A DNA stretch of 36,801 nt. Source: Bradyrhizobium sp. Ai1a-2 (GTDB lineage: Bacteria; Pseudomonadota; Alphaproteobacteria; Rhizobiales; Xanthobacteraceae). Positions 30,386-36,801 of this stretch are shown here, one piece after another. Positions within the stretch are counted from its first letter, which is position 1. The number at the start of each line of letters is the position of its first letter. The stretch lies in contig NZ_AUEZ01000078.1 of NCBI RefSeq assembly GCF_000426245.1, positions 1-36,801 on the forward strand, in the 5' to 3' direction. The translations under genes were made by a program, and so were the position numbers. The notes beneath the pieces were generated by a model. It saw only the letters and a program-made list of their open reading frames with translations, had not been told where the DNA came from and made no database searches.

Positions 30386-30769
30386 ATGTTCTTCTTTCAA
30401 GAGGGCTTCACCTATCGAAATTTCCTGCTGGACGTCCTCACCATATTCTTCTTCATCGTGTGGTTCTGGCTGCTCATTACCGTCGCTTCTGATCTATTCC
30501 GACGCCACGACATTTCCGGCTGGGTCAAGGCAATATGGGTGATCGGATGGATAATATTTCCATTCATTTTCATGCTTGCATACTTGATCTTTCAGGGAAG
30601 AGGCATGGCCGAGCGGAACATGCAACAGGCTCGGCAGGCGCGCGACGAACTCAGGAGCGCAATTGGTTTCAGTGCCGCAGATGAAATCGAAAAGCTCGGT
30701 CGGTTGAAACAGGCAGGGTCGATCAGCGACGCGGAATTTACACGACTGCGCGCTCGGCTCGTACAGTAG
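30386..30769 (+). CDS. Small SHOCT-domain membrane protein
   Basis: The 127-residue protein has two membrane helices (about 13-34 and 47-67) in a PLDc_N-like arrangement, a cytosolic helical linker (AERNMQQARQARDEL) and a C-terminal SHOCT motif (DEIEKLGRLKQAGSISDAEFTRLRARLV, about 98-126). SHOCT domains are short oligomerising ends of unknown biochemistry, common in small membrane stress proteins. The ATG at 30386 has the very strong AAAGGAGGA site; a longer frame from 30266 crosses the FixK box and is rejected. Expression under low oxygen is predicted from the FixK box. The neighbouring liv genes point the opposite way. Confidence 0.85.
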   Translation: MFFFQEGFTYRNFLLDVLTIFFFIVWFWLLITVASDLFRRHDISGWVKAIWVIGWIIFPFIFMLAYLIFQGRGMAERNMQQARQARDELRSAIGFSAADEIEKLGRLKQAGSISDAEFTRLRARLVQ

Positions 30770-30854
30770 TGCTGCTCGGCCCTTCCTCACGCTGATATCG
30801 TTGCTGGGCTGCGGCGGAGCTCGCCCCAACCCAGACGTATCGGTATGTTCGCTG

Positions 30855-30889
30855 TTGCGCCGCCACTCAGGACAAGCGGGGCGGCGCAA
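30855..30889. terminator. Hairpin between convergent SHOCT gene and livK
   Basis: The perfect 10-bp arms TTGCGCCGCC and GGCGGCGCAA enclose a 15-base loop. It sits 86 bp after the SHOCT gene and 55 bp after livK, so it may stop or protect both messages, although no U-tract follows on either strand. Confidence 0.5.
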
Positions 30890-30943
30890 TGGATCCGGGT
30901 TCGTCGTTCGGCCCCCGAATGACGGCGGTGGTGGGGATACGCC

Positions 30944-32062
30944 TTACGACCCCTTCGGGTTGACTTCGGCGTAGTTGCCCTTGGCGTCCCACTTGTAGAC
31001 GACGTAGTCGATCGCCTTGATGTCGCCCTTGGCGTCGAAGGCCATCTTGCCGAGCACGGTGTCCCACTCGCCGGCCTTGATCGCGTCCATCACCTTCTTC
31101 GGATCCGTCGAGCCGACCTTGGCGACCGCCTGCGACCACACCTGCATCGCGGCGTAAGTGTAGAGCGTGTAGCCTTCGGGATCGATGTTCTTGGCTTTGA
31201 ACTTCTCGACGATCGCTTTCGCGGTCGGTTTGTTGCGCGGATCGGGACCGAAGGTGAACAGGGTGCCTTCGGCGGCGGGGCCGGTGATCGAGGCGAACTC
31301 CTTGTCGTTCATGGCATCGCCCGCCATCAGCACCGTCTGCAGGCCCTGGTCGCGCATCTGGCGCAGGATCAGGCCGGCTTCCTGATGGTAGCCACCGACA
31401 TAGACGAGATCGATATTGTCTCGCTTCAACCGAGAGACGATGGAGTTAAAATCCTTGTCGCCCTTGTTGTAGGACTCGAACATCTTCTCCTGGAAGCCGG
31501 CCTTGTTCAGCGCTTTCTTGGTCTCGTCCGCGAGGCCCTTGCCGTAAGTGGTCTTGTCGTTCAGGATTGCGACGCTCTTCCCCTTGAAATTCTTGATGAT
31601 GTATTCGGCGGCGACCAGGCCCTGCTGGTCGTCACGGCCGCAGACGCGCGCGACGTTCCAGAGCTTGCGCTCGGTGAACAGCGGGTTGGTCGAAGCCGGC
31701 GTGATCTGCAACGTGTTGCCGTCGGCATAGGCCTCTGAGGCCGGGATCGACGACGACGAGCAGAAATGACCGGCGACGAAGGGGATCCGCGCTCCGGAAA
31801 GCTTCTCGGCAACCGAGCGCGCCTGCTTGGGATCGCAGGCATCGTCGCCGACCTCGAGCTTGAGCTTCTTGCCGAGCACGCCGCCCGCGGCGTTGAGATC
31901 GGCGACCGCCTGTTCGGCGCCGTTCTTCATCTGGCGGCCGAAAGCGGATTCGGAGCCCGTCATCGGGCCAGCCACTGCGATGGTGATGTCCTGCGCGAAC
32001 GCGCTCGCCGACAATGCCAACGATGCGCCCAATGCCAGGCCGATCAGCTTGAGTGATTTCAT
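30944..32062 (-). CDS. livK: Periplasmic substrate-binding protein of a branched-chain amino acid-type ABC transporter
   Basis: This 372-residue protein has a signal peptide (1-23, ending AFA) and a Leu/Ile/Val-binding-protein fold. Typical blocks are ITIAVAGPMTGSESAFGRQMKNGAEQAV, GDDACDPKQARSVAEKL, FCSSSSIPASEAY, ITPASTNPLFTER and VYVGGYHQEAGLILRQMRDQGL. It delivers substrate to LivHM. Binding proteins of this family take leucine, isoleucine and valine, but also other amino acids, amides or aromatic acids, so the substrate is open. It is the last gene of the cluster, 161 bp after livF, which leaves space for its own promoter and stronger expression. Confidence 0.92.
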   Translation of the reverse strand: MKSLKLIGLALGASLALSASAFAQDITIAVAGPMTGSESAFGRQMKNGAEQAVADLNAAGGVLGKKLKLEVGDDACDPKQARSVAEKLSGARIPFVAGHFCSSSSIPASEAYADGNTLQITPASTNPLFTERKLWNVARVCGRDDQQGLVAAEYIIKNFKGKSVAILNDKTTYGKGLADETKKALNKAGFQEKMFESYNKGDKDFNSIVSRLKRDNIDLVYVGGYHQEAGLILRQMRDQGLQTVLMAGDAMNDKEFASITGPAAEGTLFTFGPDPRNKPTAKAIVEKFKAKNIDPEGYTLYTYAAMQVWSQAVAKVGSTDPKKVMDAIKAGEWDTVLGKMAFDAKGDIKAIDYVVYKWDAKGNYAEVNPKGS

Positions 32063-32223
32063 CTGGAGTCCCCGTGGTCATCGCTTAAGGGAGGCATCCG
32101 GCGCGCCGCCGGACGCAAAACCGAAGGCATTGTCGACTGAATTTGCCGTCAAGTCATCGGCAATTTTCAGGCAAATGCACGGTCCCTTCGCAGCATCTTG
32201 CCGCAGGATGAGGTTCAAAAGGC

Positions 32224-32954
32224 TTAGCCCCGCCGTCCGCCTTCCAGATAGGCAGCGCGGATCTCCGGCCGCTGCAGCAGCTCGCTGCCGGTTCCAGCCA
32301 GCGTGATCAAGCCGTTGACCATGACATAGCCGCGATGGGCGAGTTTCAGCGCGTGGTTGGCGTTCTGCTCGACGATCAGGACGGTCAGGCCGTCCTGACG
32401 GTTGAGGGTGCGGATCGCATCAAAGATCTGGCGCGCGATCAGCGGTGCAAGGCCGAGCGATGGCTCGTCCAGCATCAAGAGGCGCGGGCGGCTCATCAGC
32501 GCGCGGCCGATCGCCAGCATCTGCTGCTCGCCGCCGGAGAGCGTGCCGCCACGCTGGTTGATGCGCTCCCTGAGCCGGGGGAACAGCGTGAACACGCGCT
32601 CCAGCACCGCGGCGCGTTCCGCATCGCTGCACTCGGTCACATCGGCGCCCATCTGCAGGTTTTCGGCAACGCTCATGCGCGGAAAGATCCGGCGTCCTTC
32701 GGGCGACTGCGCGATCCGCAGTCGCGCAATCTCGTGCGTCGGCACGCCGGTGATGTCGTCCCCGTCGAACTCGATCGCGCCGGCGCGGGCGCGCGGCTTG
32801 CCGAAGATCGTCATCATCAGCGTCGACTTGCCGGCGCCATTGGCCCCGATCAGCGCGACGATCTCGCCGGCATTGATCTCAAGATCGACGCCCTTCAGCG
32901 CCTCGATCTTTCCATAGGCCGCACGAAGGCCCCGGATCGCGAGGAGAGGAGAGG

Positions 32955-32958
<4 letters not shown>
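32224..32958 (-). CDS. livF: ABC transporter ATP-binding protein LivF
   Basis: The 244-residue ATPase has Walker A GANGAGKST, the Q-loop region QSPEGRRIFPRMSVAENL, ABC signature LSGGEQQ, Walker B LLMLDEPSLGLAP and the switch His region IVEQNANHALKLAHRGYVM, all typical of LivF. The ATG at 32958 overlaps the livG stop (ATGA, 32955-32958); a longer frame reaching 33255 is arginine-rich and spurious. LivF pairs with LivG to power LivHM. Confidence 0.93.
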
Positions 32959-33784
<826 letters not shown>

Positions 33785-33788
<4 letters not shown>

Positions 33789-35110
33789 CCGTGCCCCTCC
33801 TTGACAAGGTCGGAGGAGATCGCCTGGTTGCGTTCGAGATAGACGGTGGGCGAGCGATGGCCGATCAGTCCGCGCGGCCGCCAGATCATGAGCAGCACCA
33901 TCGCCATCCCGAACACCAGCATGCGGTATTGATCGAGGCCACGGAACAGCTCGAAGCCGCCGATCATGGCGAGCGCGGCCAGCGCCACGCCGAGCTGCGA
34001 GCCCATGCCGCCGAGCACGACGATGGCGAGCACCAGCGCCGATTCCTGGAAGGTGAAGGATTCCGGGCTGATGAAGCCCTGGCGTGTCGCGAAGAACGCG
34101 CCGGCAAAGCCGCCGAACATCGCGCCGGTGGCAAAGGCCGTGAGCTTGGTCGTGGTGGTGTTGATGCCGAGCGCGCGGCAGGCGACCTCGTCCTCGCGCA
34201 GCGCCTCCCAGGCGCGGCCGATTGGCAGTCGGCGAAGGCGGATCGTCACCCAATTGGTCAGCAGCGCCATCGCGAGGATCAGGTAGAACAGGAAGACGAT
34301 GCGGTGCGTCGGCGAGAACTCGATGCCGAGCCTTGCGGCCAGTCCGTCTTCGCCCGGCGAGAGCGGAATGCCGAACAGCGTCGGCCTTGGTATGCCGGAG
34401 ACGCCGTTTGGCCCGCCGGTCAGGCTCTGCCAGTTGATGATGACGAGGCGGATGATCTCGCCGAAGGCCAGCGTCACGATCGCGAGATAGTCGCCGCGCA
34501 ATCTGAGCACGGGGAAGCCGAGCAGCACGCCCCAGAACGCCGCAAGGATGCCGGCGAGCGGCAGGCAGACCCAGAACGACAGTCCGAAATTGGTGGCGAG
34601 CAGTGCGTAGGAATAGGCGCCGACGGCGTAGAAGGCGACATAGCCGAGATCGAGCAGGCCGGCGAGGCCGACGACCACGTTCAGTCCCCATCCCAGCATC
34701 ACATAAGTGAGCACGAGGATCGCAAGATCGAGGATGTAGCGCTGGTCGTAGAAGATCACCGGCACCAGGAAGGTGAAGATCAGCAGCGTCGGCGCGATCA
34801 GGCGTCCTGTGAACGACAGCGCGTGTTGCACCGCCGGTGGAACGACGCGGACCTTGTCGGCGGGGCCCCACCATTGCCGCAGCAGTTCGATGACGATGCT
34901 GCCGCCGAACACGGCGGCGACGATGGCGGCGAGATCGCCGAACCGCGTCCAGTAGATCAGCCCGCCCTGCGGGCCGGCCTCGGTGCGGACGCCGATCATC
35001 AGCGAGAACAATACCAGCGCGACGAGGGCGCTGATCGTGGCTTTCTTGAGGATGAAGGCGGCGCTGCTCGCGCGCGGCGCTGGTTTCTTCTCGAGCGTTG
35101 ACGCAGTCAC
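33785..35110 (-). CDS. livM: ABC transporter permease LivM
   Basis: This 441-residue permease has about ten or more membrane helices, an N-terminal extension (three helices to about 120) and the LivM core: LGWGLNVVVGLAGLLDLGYVAFYAVGAYSYALL, LRLRGDYLAIVTLAFGEI and the cytosolic coupling motif GRAWEALREDEVACRALGIN. It forms the transport channel with LivH. A GTG start at 35110 is used. It lies 11 bp after livH. Confidence 0.92.
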
Positions 35111-35121
35111 GCGGCCGCCCG

Positions 35122-36039
35122 TCAGACTTTTTCGACTTCAGGCCGGCCGAGCAGGCCGGTCGGAAGGAAGATCAGGACCACGATCAGGATGGAGAAGGCG
35201 GCGACGTCCTTGTATTCGACCGAGAAATAGGCCGACCAGAACGTCTCGATCAGCCCGATCGCCAATCCCCCCAGCATCGCGCCGGGCAGCGAGCCGATGC
35301 CGCCGAGGACGGCGGCGGTGAAGGCCTTGATGCCGGCGACGAAGCCCATGAAGAAATCGACCAGGCCGTAATAGAGCAGATACATCATGCCGGCGACGGC
35401 GGCGAGCGCGGCACCGATCACGAAGGTCATGGAGATCGTGCGATCCACGTCGACGCCGAGCAGCGCCGCCATGGTCTGGTCCTGCTCGCAGGCGCGCATG
35501 TCGCGCCCGAGCCGCGTCTTCGACACCAGCCAGGTGAACAGCACGAGCAGCACCACGGTGGCGAGCACGACGATGATCTGGATATTCGAGAGCTGCACGA
35601 CGAACCCGCTCGCGCCCTCATGCAGCGTGTAGCCGCCGGTGATGATCGGCGGCACCGGTTTCACGCGCGCACCCTGCGCGACCTGAGAGAAATTCGTCAG
35701 CACGAAGGACATGCCGATGGCCGACAGCATCGGCGCCAGGCGGAATGAATGCCGCAAGGGCCGGTAGGCGATGCGCTCCACCGTCCAGCCATAGAGCGCG
35801 GTGATCGCCATCGACACCAGGAGCACGACGAACAGCACCAGCGGGATCGCGGTGAGGCCGAGCGAGACCAGCACCAGGAAGGAAATCAGCGCGATGAAGC
35901 CGCCGATCATGAAGATGTCGCCATGGGCGAAATTGATCATGCCGACGATGCCATAGACCATGGTGTAGCCGATCGCGATCAGCCCATAGATCGAGCCGAG
36001 GACGAGGCCGTTGATGAGTTGTTGGGCGAAATAATCCAT
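35122..36039 (-). CDS. livH: ABC transporter permease LivH
   Basis: This 305-residue permease has about eight membrane helices. The N-terminal QQLINGLVLGSIYGLIAIGYTMVYGIVGMINFAHGDIFMIGGF is the classic LivH start, and the coupling helix includes SKTRLGRDMRACEQDQTMAALLGVDVDRTI. It is the first gene of the livHMGF run, and the promoter must lie in 36040-36300, where TGATAC at about 36099-36104 (minus strand) is the best -10 candidate. Confidence 0.93.
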   Translation of the reverse strand: MDYFAQQLINGLVLGSIYGLIAIGYTMVYGIVGMINFAHGDIFMIGGFIALISFLVLVSLGLTAIPLVLFVVLLVSMAITALYGWTVERIAYRPLRHSFRLAPMLSAIGMSFVLTNFSQVAQGARVKPVPPIITGGYTLHEGASGFVVQLSNIQIIVVLATVVLLVLFTWLVSKTRLGRDMRACEQDQTMAALLGVDVDRTISMTFVIGAALAAVAGMMYLLYYGLVDFFMGFVAGIKAFTAAVLGGIGSLPGAMLGGLAIGLIETFWSAYFSVEYKDVAAFSILIVVLIFLPTGLLGRPEVEKV

Positions 36040-36305
36040 GCGCTGCCGTTTGTGAGAGAGCGACGCGGCGAGGGCTCCCGGCAGCCTTGTCCGACGCGTC
36101 GTATCATTTTCTAACAGTGGAACCCCTTGGGCGGCAACAGCGCTAGCTGCGGCATCAAGGGCTTGTACAGAGGTAGTTTTGCCGTCGGTTCCCGATCCCG
36201 CATTTGCTCACCGTGACGTGACGGTTCCCGCCGAAACGGCGTCCTGGTTCCCGCGTTGGCCTGTGCCTGATCCGAATGGACCAGGTTCAACCCAGGGAGA
36301 TTGCG

Positions 36306-36470
36306 ATGGCCAATCAGAACCAGAACGCGGGTCAACAGAATCAAAATCCGGGCCAGAAGCCCGGTCAGCAGCAGCAGGGCGGCGGCAGCAAGCCCGGCCA
36401 GCAGCAGCAGGACCCGAACCGTCAGGGCCAGAACCCTGGCCAAGGCCAAAACCCCGGCCAAGGGCGCTAG
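36306..36470 (+). CDS. Tiny Gln/Gly/Asn/Pro-rich disordered protein
   Basis: The frame opens at an ATG with GGGAGA upstream and encodes 54 residues (MANQNQNAGQQNQNPGQKPG... ending GQNPGQGR) made almost only of Gln, Gly, Asn, Pro, Lys and Ser with no hydrophobic core. Repeats of Q-N-P-G-Q and G-Q-Q-Q-Q are visible. The product must be intrinsically disordered; no function is claimed. Its TAG stop forms part of the CTAG where the right-hand IS has inserted, so the protein is unchanged but its 3' untranslated region has been replaced by IS sequence. An antisense hydrophobic frame (36111-36461, minus) is a by-product of the repeats. Confidence 0.6.
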   Translation: MANQNQNAGQQNQNPGQKPGQQQQGGGSKPGQQQQDPNRQGQNPGQGQNPGQGR

Positions 36471-36801
36471 GTGGTGTGGACACTTATCTCAGCCATAAGA
36501 CGATGGCTGCGAGGGTGACAACAGCGTGGTAATTTCGGGCGGTCTTTTCGAAGCGGGTTGCGACGCGACGGAACTGCTTGAGTTTTGAGAAGCAGCATTC
36601 CACGAGATGACGCTGGGCATAGAGATGCTTGTCGAGCGGATATTTGAGCGCACGTGACGGGTTGTTGGGGATGACGGCCAGCGCTCCCTTGGCGGCGATG
36701 GCTTGGCGCAAGTGATCGGCGTCATAGGCCGTATCGGCCATGATGACCTCGGCAGGCAGTCCCTCGATCAGGGCCGCAGCTTGCGGTGCATCGCCCTTCT
36801 G
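36470..36801 (-). mobile_element. IS5-family (IS427-like) insertion sequence, left end, truncated by the window
   Basis: The element end reads GGTGGTGTGGACAC from 36470 and matches the inverted end of the IS at the left edge. TA at 36468-36469 inside CTAG (36467-36470) fits target duplication for the group. The transposase C-terminus follows on the minus strand at 36484. The right end of this copy lies outside the window. Confidence 0.82.
36484..36801 (-). CDS. IS5-family transposase, C-terminal part (5' end outside window)
   Basis: The minus-strand frame is open from the window edge and ends in TAA at 36484 (105 residues seen). It contains the second catalytic Asp in MADTAYDADHLRQAI, a conserved IPNNPSRALKYPLDK stretch and the catalytic Glu block HLVECCFSKLKQFRRVATRFEKTARNY, then ends VLWLR. 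These are the D and E of the DDE triad of IS5/IS427 transposases. No frame damage is visible. Confidence 0.9.
   Translation of the reverse strand, partial: QKGDAPQAAALIEGLPAEVIMADTAYDADHLRQAIAAKGALAVIPNNPSRALKYPLDKHLYAQRHLVECCFSKLKQFRRVATRFEKTARNYHAVVTLAAIVLWLR

Noticed and set aside
33791..35101. Plus-strand open frame of 436 codons opposite livM
   Set aside because: Its composition is extreme in Glu, Arg, His and Asp, it has no domain, and it mirrors the codon periodicity of livM.
36111..36461. Minus-strand frame with many hydrophobic Leu/Val residues
   Set aside because: The hydrophobicity comes from reading the antisense of the CAG/GGC-rich repeats of the Q/G-rich gene; no ribosome site or family match is seen.

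Overview
The window looks like chromosomal DNA of a high-GC alphaproteobacterium close to Bradyrhizobium/Rhodopseudomonas. This rests on family content, GTG/TTG starts, one EcfG-type promoter (GGAAC-N16-CGTT), two perfect FixK/FNR boxes (TTGAT-N4-ATCAA) and several kinds of interspersed palindromic intergenic repeats. The taxon is an inference from style; no rRNA is present.

Edges: both ends lie inside IS5-family (IS427-like) insertion sequences in the same orientation. The left one shows a transposase N-terminus and its right terminal repeat. The right one shows its left terminal repeat and a transposase C-terminus. Both abut a CTAG target, so about 36.1 kb of mostly core genes sits between two direct IS copies.

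Layout. 0.3-3.9 kb: an LtrA-family membrane protein, then ergothioneine genes egtD and egtB (minus strand), with egtB behind a general-stress (EcfG) promoter that argues for a later start codon. 4.2-7.6 kb: monothiol glutaredoxin, macrodomain protein and two tandem beta-lactamase-fold serine hydrolases. 7.7-12.5 kb (minus): threonine aldolase, a ParDE/RelBE-type toxin-antitoxin pair, rpsD, a cupin, an HpcH/HpaI aldolase and murI. 12.7-14.5 kb: cytochrome b561, a cupredoxin-fold protein and an FTR1 iron permease. 14.5-18.0 kb (minus): purB and a NarL-type two-component system. 18.2-20.3 kb: a three-gene operon of a MotA/TolQ/ExbB-like channel plus two membrane-anchored proteins of unknown function. 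20.3-21.3 kb: an operator-like palindrome over a promoter, a 34-codon small ORF and a TetR regulator. 21.4-23.6 kb: a perfect FixK box, a metallophosphoesterase and a Ser/Thr kinase fused to a universal stress protein domain. 23.7-26.4 kb: rpe, an EF-hand protein and a P1 (DmpA-like) peptidase. 26.4-30.0 kb: a large hybrid histidine kinase divergent from a single-domain response regulator. 30.3-30.8 kb: a second perfect FixK box and a small SHOCT membrane protein. 30.9-36.0 kb (minus): a complete branched-chain amino-acid-type ABC transporter (livHMGF, then livK). 36.3 kb: a tiny Gln/Gly/Asn/Pro-rich protein ending exactly at the right IS.

Best candidates for undescribed biology are (1) the low-oxygen-controlled phosphoesterase/kinase-Usp operon, whose kinase lacks the usual catalytic-loop Asn, and (2) the ExbB-like operon whose ExbD position is filled by a one-TM protein with a beta-rich periplasmic domain, divergent from a two-component system. 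All functional statements come from reading motifs by eye; no database search was run.
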